Assembly (NCBI GenBank): GCA_946886855.1
Contig: CAMPJJ010000010.1
Coordinates: forward strand, 20,185 to 84,184
From: an uncultured Roseateles sp.
GTDB lineage: Bacteria; Pseudomonadota; Gammaproteobacteria; Burkholderiales; Burkholderiaceae
Direction of reading: 5' to 3'
Length of the DNA stretch: 64,000 bases
In this document: positions 1 to 8,542 of the stretch, piece by piece
Position numbering within the stretch: the first letter of the stretch is position 1
Layout of the letters: each line of letters starts with the position of its first letter
Program-made: the position numbers and the translations under genes
The notes under the pieces: generated by a model
Seen by the model: only the letters and a program-made list of their open reading frames with translations
Databases searched by the model: none
What the model was told of the DNA's origin: nothing

Positions 1-195
1 GACGGTGTTGCTGGCCTTGGCCGGCGCGGCGGTCGCCAGCGCCGTCGAGGTCGCGGTGCCGGCGCCCTTGAGCAGCTCCCAGGCGGGGAGCGGACTCAAC
101 GCGCTGCAGCCGCCGAGGCCCGTCAGCGCGGCGATGCCCAGGGGCACGAGGCCTCCGTTGGACGCGCGCGGCCACCGTGCGGGTCGGATGCGCAT
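1..195 (-). CDS. Lipoprotein, 3' part beyond the window (partial)
   Basis: The frame is open from an ATG at 195 to the window edge, giving 65 residues. It has a basic N-terminus, a hydrophobic stretch (LGIAALTGLGG) and a lipobox LGGC at about residues 27-30. The mature part begins CSALSPLPAWELLKGAG. This predicts a lipoprotein anchored by signal peptidase II processing. It is the last of three closely spaced minus-strand genes. I do not recognise the family from this fragment. Confidence 0.7.
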   Translation of the reverse strand, partial: MRIRPARWPRASNGGLVPLGIAALTGLGGCSALSPLPAWELLKGAGTATSTALATAAPAKASNTV

Positions 196-205
196 GGCCC
201 CGTCC

Positions 206-565
206 TCACACCAGCTCGTCGAGCACGGCGGCGCCGCCCAGCGCGGCCATCACGCCGTAGCCGACGACATTGCCGAGCACGTGGCCGACGCCGCCGGCGA
301 CATCGCCGACCGTGCCGGTGACGACGTCGGCGGCGGTCTCGACCGCGTCCGCCGCGTCGCTCGCCAGCGCCTGCAGGCCCTTGGCGCTGATGGTCGCCGT
401 CACGCCGAGGACGGGACCGAGCGTCAGGCTGGGACCGCCGCCGCGCGAGGATCCCGACGACCCGCCCGAGGACGCGGCGCGGCCGCTCTCAGGCGCGCCG
501 TCGGAGGACGTCGCCAGGGCGACCAGACTGGACAGGAGGGGCACGCTGCTCAACGGGGTGCTCAA
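206..565 (-). CDS. Small Ala/Gly/Ser-rich hypothetical protein
   Basis: This is a 119-residue frame starting at a TTG preceded by a GGGAGT-like ribosome site. The first 45 residues are Ser/Gly-rich and probably disordered. The second half (about residues 55-119) is rich in Val, Gly and Ala (DVVTGTVGDVAGGVGHVLGN), a pattern seen in membrane-associating amphipathic helices. There is no signal peptide and no recognised domain. It lies 19 bp downstream of the preceding minus-strand gene and 10 bp from the next, so the three probably form one transcript. The function is unknown. Confidence 0.5.
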   Translation of the reverse strand: MSTPLSSVPLLSSLVALATSSDGAPESGRAASSGGSSGSSRGGGPSLTLGPVLGVTATISAKGLQALASDAADAVETAADVVTGTVGDVAGGVGHVLGNVVGYGVMAALGGAAVLDELV

Positions 566-584
566 GGGGGACTCCCGGCGGCGC

Positions 585-869
585 TCAGCCGCGCGCGGCC
601 AGCGAGGCCGTGTCGAGCGAGAGCGTGGCGGGCGCGGCGGGCGTGGCGGGCGCGGCGGTCGACATGGCGGCGGCGGCCGGCGCGGCGGCCATCGGGGCCG
701 TCGCCGCGGAGGCCGGCGCGCCGGCCTTCGCGTCGTTCAGCATCCTGGTGAAATCGGGCGCGCCGCCATTGGCGCTCTTGGCGCTCCTGGCGCCCATGGC
801 GGCGCCCGCGGGCGCCGGAGCGCCGGCGTGCACGGCCGGCGACGGAGAAGCGTTGGACTTGACGTGCAT
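585..869 (-). CDS. Small Ala/Pro-rich hypothetical protein
   Basis: A 94-residue protein starting MHVKSNASPS. The frame could extend upstream to 1049, but the upstream part has the Arg/Pro-rich look of non-coding high-GC frame, so I chose the ATG at 869. Apart from a short segment DFTRMLNDAKAG, the protein is low-complexity Ala/Pro/Thr. No signal peptide or known domain is visible. It is the first confidently coding gene of a three-gene minus-strand group ending in a lipoprotein. Its function is not recognisable. Confidence 0.45.
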   Translation of the reverse strand: MHVKSNASPSPAVHAGAPAPAGAAMGARSAKSANGGAPDFTRMLNDAKAGAPASAATAPMAAAPAAAAMSTAAPATPAAPATLSLDTASLAARG

Positions 870-1030
870 GGCGAAGCGCTCTCGTTCGTTGGGGTGAACG
901 GATTCTTCGCCGCGGCCACCTCCCGGCATGCCGCGATGAGCGCGACGAACGCAGCGGTCGTCGCCGACTCGGTGCACTGCGTCACCGAGGCAAGGAACTG
1001 GGGGAGGTCGTCGCCGCTTTGCCGGCTCAA
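737..1030 (-). other. Possible upstream gene or frame-shifted 5' part
   Basis: From a TTG at 1030 down to about 880, this frame has strong G/C third positions and a protein-like translation (DDLPQFLASVTQC, then AFVALIAACREVAAAKNPF). The coding signal then passes to the other frame used by the gene at 585-869. Either a short gene overlaps that gene to a stop at 737, or one gene carries a frameshift near 870-890. I cannot decide from sequence alone. Confidence 0.3.
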
Positions 1031-1104
1031 GTTCGCGCGAGGGCGGCACCGGCCCGGGCGATCAGCGCGCGGTTTGAGCGCAGTGCGGGCGCAGGGGGCG
1101 CCGC

Positions 1105-1148
1105 CTGGGCACCGCTTGGGCACCGCTTGGGGCCGCTTGGGTGCCGCT
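1105..1148. repeat. Imperfect short tandem repeat (about 11-bp unit)
   Basis: About four imperfect copies of a unit like gcttgggcacc lie in a non-coding gap. No gene function is evident here. Confidence 0.6.
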
Positions 1149-1176
1149 CAAGCGCGAGGCCCAGGAGAGGGTCAGG

Positions 1177-1401
1177 TCATGCGCCGCGGCTCTGGTGCGC
1201 CATCGCCTCGGTCCATTCGTCCCAGGTGGACTCGGTGACCTCCAGGCCTTCCAGCGTGGGCGGTTCCTCGATCGGCCAGCCGGAAGGGCTGAACGGAATG
1301 CGCCGCTGCAGCAACAGCTCGGTCTGCCGCAGGATGTGCTGCATGGCCTTGCTGAACGGGTGACCGGGATCTCCGGCGGCTGGCGCGAAACGTGGTCGCA
1401 T
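1177..1401 (-). CDS. Small hypothetical protein (74 aa)
   Basis: The ATG at 1401 is preceded by a near-perfect ribosome site (AGGAGAGG, 3 bp spacer), so this start is preferred over the longer frame from 1566. The protein starts MRPRFAPAAGDPGHPF. It has an amphipathic segment (residues 19-35), a Pro-rich middle and an acidic C-terminal stretch EVTESTWDEWTEAMA. No signal peptide or membrane segment is seen and no family is recognised. It is probably cytoplasmic and stands alone between two non-coding gaps. Confidence 0.6.
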   Translation of the reverse strand: MRPRFAPAAGDPGHPFSKAMQHILRQTELLLQRRIPFSPSGWPIEEPPTLEGLEVTESTWDEWTEAMAHQSRGA

Positions 1402-1595
1402 GGTCCTCTCCTGACGAGTTCCCACTATCAGCGGGTGTCGGTCCGAGTGCCATCCCACCATAGGGTGGACTCGGGGGGAAGGAGCGGGGGGTGTGACGAA
1501 AGGCCCCCGAGGAGAGCCAGGCGGTCGGCGGCAGGACGCCGCGGCGTCATTCATCACATCGATCATTTCGATCTGATGAATGTGATGGTGCAGGT

Positions 1596-1736
1596 TCAGA
1601 TCACCTGGCGCAGCAGCGCATACAGGGCGATCCCGCCGGAGACCACCGCGCAGGCGGTCTTCATCGAACGGTTGGCCACGAAGGCGCCGATCAGGCTGCT
1701 GACCAGGATGGCGGCGAGAAGGTAGTTGGTTTTCAT
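1596..1736 (-). CDS. Small membrane protein (46 aa)
   Basis: The protein starts MKTNYLLAAILVSSLIGAFV and consists of two hydrophobic segments, residues 5-20 and about 27-42, joined by a short basic turn (NRSMK). It is therefore a likely two-helix inner-membrane protein. The ribosome site in front of the ATG at 1736 is weak. The longer upstream frame is Arg-rich and overlaps the dmeF end, so it was rejected. It lies 55 bp downstream of dmeF on the same strand and could be cotranscribed. Its function is unknown. Confidence 0.5.
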   Translation of the reverse strand: MKTNYLLAAILVSSLIGAFVANRSMKTACAVVSGGIALYALLRQVI

Positions 1737-1791
1737 GGGCCGCGATTGTGGCGTCGCGCCAGCGCGCGCCCGCCGGGCACCGCGGCGCGGA

Positions 1792-2793
1792 TCAGACAGT
1801 TGCCCGAGGGGGGCGGTTGATCTCGACCGTGACGTGAACAAGTTCCTCGTGGATGGACAGCATCCGGCGGACGTCGTCGGGACGCGCCTCGGGACTGTCG
1901 GTGACCAGCGAGACGATGCACGCGTACTGCGCGCGGCCGACCCGCCACACGTGCAGGTCGGCGATCACCGCCGGCCAGGGCGCGGCGGCCACGACCTCGC
2001 GGATCTCGTCGACCACCGGCGCGTCCATCTCGGCGTCCAGCAGCACGCGGCCGGTGTCGCGCAGCAGCCCGCGCGCCCACGCCGCCACCAGCACCGCGCC
2101 CGCGATGCCCATCACCGGATCGAGCCAGTCCGCGCCCCACAACCGGCCGCCCAGCAAGGCCACGATCGCCAGCACCGAGGTCGCCGCATCGGCAAGCACA
2201 TGCATGTAGGCGGCACGGAGGTTCAGATCGCCATGGCCGTGCCCATGGCCGTGACCATGGTCGTGACCTTGCCCATGAGCGTGGTGACCATGACCGTGCC
2301 CGTGCCCGTGCCCATGGTCGTGCCCCTGGTGGGAATGCTCGCCGCGCAGCAGCCACGCGCAGGCGAGGTTGACGAGGAGGCCGACCGCCGCGACCGCGAT
2401 CGCTTCGTCGTAATGGATGGGCGTCGGCGAGAACAGCCGTTCGACCGACTGCCACAGCATCAGCCCCGCGACGCCGACCAGCAGCAGCGCGCTGCTGTAG
2501 CCGCCGAGGATCTCGATCTTCCAGGTGCCGAAGGCGAAGCGTCCGTCCTTCGCCCAGCGCCGCGCGGCGCCGTAGGCGAGCAGCGACACGCCCAGCGCCA
2601 CCGCGTGCGAGCTCATGTGCCAGCCGTCGGCCAGCAGCGCCATCGAGTTGAAGACGTAGCCGCCGACGATCTCCGCGACCATCATCACGACCGTCAGCAG
2701 CACGGCCCATCGCGTGTTGCGTGCGGCAAGCGGATTGCCTTCGTCGAAGACATGCGTGTGTTGCCAGGGCGCGGGGGACATCGACGATGACAT
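1792..2793 (-). CDS. dmeF: CDF-family Co/Ni efflux transporter DmeF
   Basis: A 333-residue cation diffusion facilitator of the DmeF type. The N-terminal signature THVFDEGNP (residues 13-21) and the segment NSMALLADGWHMSSH match that subfamily, which exports Co2+ and other divalent ions to the periplasm by proton antiport. Six membrane helices are expected. Metal-site residues D56, H59/H63 and H198-x3-D202 are present. The cytoplasmic loop at about residues 152-188 is exceptionally His-rich (HGHGHGHG runs), encoded by imperfect 6-bp repeats. The ATG at 2793 lies just before the conserved N-terminus. No dmeR-type regulator is adjacent. The gene is divergent from the CheB/CheR hybrid, with 152 bp between them. 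Confidence 0.92.
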   Translation of the reverse strand: MSSSMSPAPWQHTHVFDEGNPLAARNTRWAVLLTVVMMVAEIVGGYVFNSMALLADGWHMSSHAVALGVSLLAYGAARRWAKDGRFAFGTWKIEILGGYSSALLLVGVAGLMLWQSVERLFSPTPIHYDEAIAVAAVGLLVNLACAWLLRGEHSHQGHDHGHGHGHGHGHHAHGQGHDHGHGHGHGHGDLNLRAAYMHVLADAATSVLAIVALLGGRLWGADWLDPVMGIAGAVLVAAWARGLLRDTGRVLLDAEMDAPVVDEIREVVAAAPWPAVIADLHVWRVGRAQYACIVSLVTDSPEARPDDVRRMLSIHEELVHVTVEINRPPRATV

Positions 2794-2945
2794 GGCGGTC
2801 GCTGAGAGGTGACGTGGCGGGAGGGATTGGCCGGGCAGTATCCCTGTCGCGACGCGTCGGCGACAACAGAACCCCCGCGCGGAACCGGCCATCCGACGAG
2901 GGTAGACTCGCGCGCAGCTTTTCAATCAACACGACGGGATCCTGG

Positions 2946-5900
2946 GTGGACACAGAGGAGCGACAGCCCCTGCGGGTGGTGGTACTCGGCGGCTCCGCCG
3001 GCAGCATCGACGCGCTCGGCAGCGTGCTGGGTGCGCTACCGAACGAACCGGGCTTCGCGGTCCTGGTCATCACGCACCTCGATCCCAACGAGGAGACGCG
3101 CCTGCCCGAGGTGCTGCGCGACCGCACCACGCTCCCGGTGGAGCGCCTCGAACACCTCACCAAGGTCGAACACGGCCGCGTCTACGTGATGCCGGAGAAC
3201 GCCGGCGTCATGGCGCTGGACGGGCACTTCCGCCTGACCCGCCGCACGCCCGGCCTGCACCTGCCGATCGACGCCTTCCTGGCCTCGCTGGCGCAGGACC
3301 CCGACCTCGACGGCGCGGTGGTCATCCTGTCGGGCACCGGCCAGGACGGCGCGGCGGGCCTCGTCGACCTCAAGGCCACCGGCGGTTTCGCGATCGCGCA
3401 GATGCCCAACACCGCCGCGCATGACGGCATGCCGGTCGCGGCGATCAATACCGGCCTGGTGGACGAGGTCCTGCCGCCGGAGGACATCCCCGCCGCGCTG
3501 CTGCGCCGCTTCGGCCAGCCGCACCACGAGAGCGACCTGCCCGGTTCCGCCAGCGTCGCGCAGGACGTGGACGCGCTGGAGACCGCGCTGGCCATCGTCC
3601 AGCAGAAGGCCGGCGTCAACCTGGGCTACGTCAAGGACGTCAACCTGCGCCGCCGCTTCCTGCGCCGCGTGCTGCTGCAGAAGGACCGCGACGTCGGCGC
3701 CTACCTCCAGTTCCTGCGCACCGACCCCTACGAGGCCGCCGCGCTGCGCGACGACGTGCTGATCGGCGTCACCGCGTTCTTCCGCGACGCGGAGTTCGTC
3801 AACGTGCTGCGCCAGGTCGTGCTGCCCAAGCTGCTGGCGCTGCGCCACGACCCGATCCGCATCTGGGTGCCCGCCTGCTCGACCGGCGAGGAGGTCTACA
3901 CGATCGCGATGCTGCTCAAGGAGGCGATGAACGCCGAGGGCATCCACCGCCGGGTGCAGATCTTCGGCACCGACCTGAACGAGGCCTCGATCGAGACCGC
4001 GCGCGCCGGCCGCTACACCGCCGCCGCGCTGGAGAACGTGCCCCAGCCCTTCCGCGACAGCGCCTTCGTGCCCAGCTCCGGCGGCTACCTGGTGGCCAAG
4101 GACCTGCGCGAGATGTGCGTCTTCGCGCGGCACAACCTGCTCACGCATGCGCCGTTCTCGGGCATGGGCCTGATCAGCTGCCGCAACATGCTGATCTACC
4201 TGCGCAAGGAGGCGCAGCAGCATGTCTTCGAGGTGCTGCACTACGCCTGCCGCAACGACGGCTTCATGCTGCTGGGCCGCGCCGAGGCCGCGTCGGTCGC
4301 CGACGGCTTCGAGCACGCCGGCGCGCCGCACCTGTACCGCAAGCTGCCGAACTCGCGCCGCCACCGGCCGCTGTTCCCGATCGACGCGCTGCGCCCCTGG
4401 GCCAGCGACGGCAACGCCCCCCGCGTGCCGCAGGCGCCGCCGCCGGACCTGGTCAGCGAAGCCGCCAACCGCGTCGCGCTGGCGCGCTACGTGCCGCCGG
4501 GCTTCGTCGTCAGCCAGGGCGGCGACGTGGTGCAGTTCCGCGGCGACGTCTCGGCCTTCATCGCGCCGGCCAGCGGCGAGGCCACGCTCGCGCTGCCGCG
4601 CCTGCTGAACGCGGCGCTCAACGTGCCGGTGCGCACGGCGCTGGTCGAGGCCAAGCGCACCGGGCAGCCGGTGCGGCGCGAGCGCGTCGCCTTCAACGAC
4701 CGCCGCTACGTGCTCGAGGTCCTGCCGCTGGAGGCGGGCGAGGCGCCGCAGCACTTCCTGGTCACGCTGGCGCCCCAGCCGGATGAGCCGGTCGCCGACG
4801 CCGCGTCGGCGCTGTCCACGCCGCCGTTCTCGCCCAGCGGCGCCCGCGCGCGCGTCGACGAGCTCGAGCGCACCGTCACGACCCTGTCCGACGAACTCGA
4901 GGCGACCCAGGCGCAGCTGCGCACGCTGGTGGTCGAATTCGAATCGGCCAACGAGGAGCTGCGCACCGCCAACGAGGAGATGCTCAGCACCAACGAGGAA
5001 CTGCAGAGTGCCAACGAGGAGCTGCAGAGCGCCAAGCAGGAACTCGAATCGGCGAACCAGGAGCTGCTGTCGCTCAACGAGGAGCTCAAGTCGCGCAACG
5101 ACGAGCTGGACCTCGCCAACGACGACCTCAGCAACCTCGTCGAGGGCATCCCGCTGCCGGTCGTGGTGCTGGACCGCCAGCTGCGGCTGCGGCACGCCTC
5201 GCCGCAGGTGGCGCAGCTGTTCGGGCTCGATCCCGCGGCGCTGGGCCAGGCGATCGGACAGCCGGCCGTGAAGGTCACCTCGCGCTTCGCCGTCGGCCAG
5301 CTGGAGCAGCTGGTGCAGGCCGCCGTGCAAGGCCTGGCCCCGGTCGAGCACGAACACCAGGACACCGAGGGCCGCTGGTGGCTGATCAACGTGCGGGCCT
5401 ACCGCACCGCGGACGAGCGCATAGACGGCGCGGTGATCGCCTTCCAGGACATCCATGAACTGCGCTGCGCGCTCGAATCGGCGCAGCACGCGCGCGACGA
5501 CGCGGAGCGCGCCAACACGGCCAAGGACGACTTCCTCGGCATGGTCTCTCACGAGCTGCGCGCGCCGCTGAACGTCATCTCCGGCTGGGCCTCGGTGCTG
5601 AAGCAGTCGCAGGAACGCGGCGCGCTGGCCGAGGCGACCGCGACGCGCGCGATCGGCACCATCCTCAAGCACTGCCAGGCGCAGGCGCAGCTGATCGACG
5701 ACCTGCTGGACGTGTCGCGCATCGCGTCCGGCCACCTGACGCTGGAGATGCGGCCGATCGACCTCGCGGCCTGCGTGCGCAGCGTCATCGACGGCCTGCA
5801 GCCCGCCGCGGAGGCCAAGGCCTTGACGCTGAGCGGCACCGGCCTGCAGCAGCCGCACCGCATCCAGGGCGACCAGCGCCGGATGCAGCAGATCGTGGCC

Positions 5901-6653
5901 AACCTCGTCGGCAACGCCCTGAAATTCACGCCGCGCGACGGCCGGATCACCGTGTCGCTGAGCCGCATCGGACCGACGATCGAACTGGCCGTCGTCGACA
6001 CGGGCATCGGCGTCGCGGTGGAACTGCTGCCGCGGCTGTTCGACCGCTTCACCCAGGCCGACATCAGCCGCACGCGCGAGTACGGCGGCCTGGGACTGGG
6101 GCTGTCCATCGTCCGGCACCTGGTGCTGGCGCACGGCGGCACGGTCACGGCGCACAGCGACGGCGAGGGCCGCGGCACCCGGCTGATGGTGCGCTTCCCG
6201 GCGGTGGAGCTGGTCTCGGACACGCACGAGACGGCGCCGCGCGGCCGGGTCGACGCCGACCTGAGCGGCTTGCGCGTGATGCTGGTGGACGACGACCCGC
6301 ATGCGCTGGACGCGATGCGGCATCTGCTGGAACTGGCCGGCGCGGAGGTGCGCGCGGCGGGGTCGGTCGAGCAGGGATGGGAACTGGTGGCGGCCGCGTC
6401 GGAGCATCCGCCGCACGTGCTCATCAGCGACGTGGCCATGCCCGGCGCGGACGGGTACTCGCTGGTGCGCCGGCTGCGGGACCGCGAACGTTCGATGGGC
6501 ACGGCGGCGCCGCTGTACGCCGTCGCGCTGACCGGGCTGGCGACGCTGCAGGACCGCGATGCGGCCATCGCCGCCGGTTTCGACGACCACCTGGCCAAGC
6601 CGGTGAACGTCGACCTGCTCATCGAGAAGGTGCTGCTGGCGCGCCCGCGCTGA
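2946..6653 (+). CDS. CheB-CheR-PAS-histidine kinase-receiver hybrid
   Basis: A multidomain protein of about 1235 residues. First comes a CheB-type methylesterase domain (residues 10-200; Ser17 in GGSAGS, His in ITHLDP, Asp in GTGQDGAAG). A CheR-type methyltransferase follows (about 215-480; SAM site PACSTGEEVYT). A long coiled coil (about 640-730) is built from repeats of SANEEL type. Then come a PAS domain, a HisKA domain (MVSHELRAPLN, phospho-His near 868), an HATPase with GLGLGLS, and a C-terminal receiver (Asp near 1161, Lys in LAKPVN). Such proteins are cytoplasmic hybrid kinases, and no standard chemotaxis operon is nearby. The start is a GTG at 2946 just before the CheB fold. The frame opens further upstream but overlaps the divergent dmeF start. 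The ribosome site is weak, so the start is uncertain. Confidence 0.9.
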   Translation: MDTEERQPLRVVVLGGSAGSIDALGSVLGALPNEPGFAVLVITHLDPNEETRLPEVLRDRTTLPVERLEHLTKVEHGRVYVMPENAGVMALDGHFRLTRRTPGLHLPIDAFLASLAQDPDLDGAVVILSGTGQDGAAGLVDLKATGGFAIAQMPNTAAHDGMPVAAINTGLVDEVLPPEDIPAALLRRFGQPHHESDLPGSASVAQDVDALETALAIVQQKAGVNLGYVKDVNLRRRFLRRVLLQKDRDVGAYLQFLRTDPYEAAALRDDVLIGVTAFFRDAEFVNVLRQVVLPKLLALRHDPIRIWVPACSTGEEVYTIAMLLKEAMNAEGIHRRVQIFGTDLNEASIETARAGRYTAAALENVPQPFRDSAFVPSSGGYLVAKDLREMCVFARHNLLTHAPFSGMGLISCRNMLIYLRKEAQQHVFEVLHYACRNDGFMLLGRAEAASVADGFEHAGAPHLYRKLPNSRRHRPLFPIDALRPWASDGNAPRVPQAPPPDLVSEAANRVALARYVPPGFVVSQGGDVVQFRGDVSAFIAPASGEATLALPRLLNAALNVPVRTALVEAKRTGQPVRRERVAFNDRRYVLEVLPLEAGEAPQHFLVTLAPQPDEPVADAASALSTPPFSPSGARARVDELERTVTTLSDELEATQAQLRTLVVEFESANEELRTANEEMLSTNEELQSANEELQSAKQELESANQELLSLNEELKSRNDELDLANDDLSNLVEGIPLPVVVLDRQLRLRHASPQVAQLFGLDPAALGQAIGQPAVKVTSRFAVGQLEQLVQAAVQGLAPVEHEHQDTEGRWWLINVRAYRTADERIDGAVIAFQDIHELRCALESAQHARDDAERANTAKDDFLGMVSHELRAPLNVISGWASVLKQSQERGALAEATATRAIGTILKHCQAQAQLIDDLLDVSRIASGHLTLEMRPIDLAACVRSVIDGLQPAAEAKALTLSGTGLQQPHRIQGDQRRMQQIVANLVGNALKFTPRDGRITVSLSRIGPTIELAVVDTGIGVAVELLPRLFDRFTQADISRTREYGGLGLGLSIVRHLVLAHGGTVTAHSDGEGRGTRLMVRFPAVELVSDTHETAPRGRVDADLSGLRVMLVDDDPHALDAMRHLLELAGAEVRAAGSVEQGWELVAAASEHPPHVLISDVAMPGADGYSLVRRLRDRERSMGTAAPLYAVALTGLATLQDRDAAIAAGFDDHLAKPVNVDLLIEKVLLARPR

Positions 6654-6654
6654 T

Positions 6655-6770
6655 CGGCGCCGATTGGCGCCCATTGGCAACGATTGGCAACGATTGGCAA
6701 CGACTGGCACTACCGGCACTACCGGCACTGACCGGCACTCACCGGCGCCGATCGGCACTCACCGGCGCGG
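6655..6770. repeat. Short tandem repeats between convergent genes
   Basis: Several copies of a 10-bp unit cgattggcaa grade into copies of taccggcact / caccggcgcc. The block fills the gap between two convergent genes. No terminator-like hairpin with a T-run is apparent. Confidence 0.75.
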
Positions 6771-6793
6771 CGGCGCCGTCACGGCCCGACGGC

Positions 6794-7873
6794 TCAGTCC
6801 GCGGCCTGCGCCAGGACCGCCGGCATGACGATGCTGCGGCGACGCACGCGCTTGACGTCGTACATGCGCTGATCGGCCAGGTGCAGCGCCTGCTCCACGC
6901 TGAGGCCGGCCGGATCGAGCGCCACCACGCCCACGCTCGCGCCCGCGTACTGCAGCGGGTGGCCGTCGAGGTCGAAACGGCCGACGCTGGCCAGCGCGGC
7001 GCGCTGCTCCAGCGTGCGCGCGGCCTGGGCCGGTTCGCCGCGGTCCACCACCGGGCCCTGCGAACGCGGCAGTCCGCCCAGGCTCACGCCGGGACCGACG
7101 ACGATGAACTCATCCCCGCCGACCCGCGCGAGCATGTCCGAGCCGCGCAGCTCCAGCGACAGGCGCTGGGCCATGTCGCGCAGGAACAGGTCGCCGCGAT
7201 GGTGGCCGAGCTGGTCGTTGACCGACTTGAAGCCGTCCAGGTCGATGCAGCCCAGCAGCACGCAGCGGCCGTCGCGGGTCGCGCGCACCAGCGCGCGCTG
7301 CAGTTCGTCGAAGAGCGCGCGGCGGTTCGGCAGTCCGGTCAGCGCATCGGTCAGGGCGAAGGTCGTCAGCTGCTCGTTGGCCGCGCGCAGGTCGGCCACC
7401 AGGCGCTCGCGCTGCATGAACTGGCTCACCAGGGTCGAGAACAGCCGCAGCAGCGACTGCGCCTCGGGACTGATCGGGCGGCGTTCGGCGCTGGCCGCGC
7501 ACAGCGTGCCCAGCAGCTCGCCGCCGTCGTCGCGCACGGGGGCGCTCACATAGGTCTGGATGCCCAGCCGTCGCGCGGCGTCGGAGTCGCCCCAGCACGC
7601 CGCCACGTCGTTCGTGACCATGCGGCCGCTATCGAGCGCACGCTTGCACAGCGTGTCCGACCAGGCGACCGTCAGGCCTTCCGGGATGGTCATCGTGCCG
7701 GCGTTGCGGGCGAGCAGCACATGCTGTTCCCCGGCGCGCAGGTCGATGGTGGTGAGGTAGGTCGATTCCAGGCCGGTCACCGTGCCCAGCATGTCCAGCA
7801 GCGGGCGGGTCAGCTGTTCCAGGTTGCGGGCGACGGGGAGGGTCGACGTGAGGCGGGCGAGCAGGGCGTCCAA
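6794..7873 (-). CDS. GAF-GGDEF diguanylate cyclase
   Basis: A 359-residue soluble protein with an N-terminal GAF sensor (about residues 20-150) and a C-terminal GGDEF domain (about 170-345). The active motif GGDEF (about 251-255) is intact. An inhibitory c-di-GMP site RGSD lies five residues before it, so it should make c-di-GMP from two GTP with product inhibition. The segment DALTGLPNRR marks the domain start. No membrane helix or signal peptide is present, so the GAF domain presumably senses a cytoplasmic ligand. The gene is convergent with the hybrid kinase gene. The start at 7873 is the first good Met before the GAF fold. Confidence 0.9.
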   Translation of the reverse strand: MDALLARLTSTLPVARNLEQLTRPLLDMLGTVTGLESTYLTTIDLRAGEQHVLLARNAGTMTIPEGLTVAWSDTLCKRALDSGRMVTNDVAACWGDSDAARRLGIQTYVSAPVRDDGGELLGTLCAASAERRPISPEAQSLLRLFSTLVSQFMQRERLVADLRAANEQLTTFALTDALTGLPNRRALFDELQRALVRATRDGRCVLLGCIDLDGFKSVNDQLGHHRGDLFLRDMAQRLSLELRGSDMLARVGGDEFIVVGPGVSLGGLPRSQGPVVDRGEPAQAARTLEQRAALASVGRFDLDGHPLQYAGASVGVVALDPAGLSVEQALHLADQRMYDVKRVRRRSIVMPAVLAQAAD

Positions 7874-8065
7874 GATCGGGGGTCGAAATCAGGTCTGAAG
7901 CCGTGGATGTTGTCACAACTGCGCAGCACTCCCGGACGCCGTCCGTCCCGGCACCGGTGCCGTCCGCCGGATCGCGCACGGGTCCCGCATCGCCGCGACG
8001 GGGTGCCGCCCCGCCGGGCGTGGGAATTGCCGCTCCCGCACCATCGCAGACCCGGGAGAACCCTC

Positions 8066-8494
8066 ATGCAACGCGACGGACAGTACCGCGGCGTCACCTA
8101 CCGCGTCGAATCGACACCGGCGTCCGGCGACACCTTCGTCGGACATTTCCAGCTGCTGGACGCCGGACGGCGCCGGCACGATGCGGCCGGGCCTGAGGCG
8201 GATCGGCTCGCCGCCGCGGCGCCGGCGGCCGAGGACGCCTTCGGGGATGAGCTCGCACCCGGGCGGAATGAAGCCAACGACGTCAAGGATGCCAAGGACC
8301 TCAACGACGTCGAGGGCGTCGCCGATGTCGTCCATCCGAGCATGGACGCCGCCTGGGCGACGGAGAACGAGGCGCTCAACTACGCCACCGAGGCGGCGTG
8401 CCATGCGATCGAGATCCTGCAGCTCGGCCGACCGCAGGCGCAGGGACGGGGCAGCAGTTCGAGCCGTCGGCGGACGGACTCGTTGGGGCAATAG
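8066..8494 (+). CDS. Small hypothetical protein, related to the one at 12.9 kb
   Basis: A 142-residue protein. The start (ATG 8066, preceded by GGGAGAA) gives MQRDGQYRGVTYRVES. The N-terminus has the pattern RG-TY-...-T-..GD-..-G-F, and the C-terminal third has an Ala-rich helix (ATENEALNYATEAACHAIEI). A variable Asp/Asn-rich linker (NDVKDAKDLNDVEGVADV) lies between. The protein at 12930-13190 shows the same two conserved ends with a different linker, which suggests one family. No signal peptide or membrane segment is seen. The function is unknown. Confidence 0.6.
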   Translation: MQRDGQYRGVTYRVESTPASGDTFVGHFQLLDAGRRRHDAAGPEADRLAAAAPAAEDAFGDELAPGRNEANDVKDAKDLNDVEGVADVVHPSMDAAWATENEALNYATEAACHAIEILQLGRPQAQGRGSSSSRRRTDSLGQ

Positions 8495-8495
8495 G

Positions 8496-8532
8496 CGTCA
8501 CGTCACGCACGTCACGCACGTCACGGCACGTC
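8496..8532. repeat. Short tandem repeat (acgtcacgc unit)
   Basis: About four near-identical copies of a 9-bp unit acgtcacgc fill the 48-bp gap between two convergent genes. Confidence 0.7.
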
Positions 8533-8542
8533 GAGCTCGACA

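Noticed and set aside
206..869. Type III secretion or effector genes
   Set aside because: The small Ala-rich proteins gave a vague impression only; no secretion motif or neighbouring apparatus gene supports it.
3036..6758. Long minus-strand open frame opposite the hybrid kinase
   Set aside because: Composition is that of a shadow frame; the plus strand encodes clear CheB, CheR, kinase and receiver motifs.
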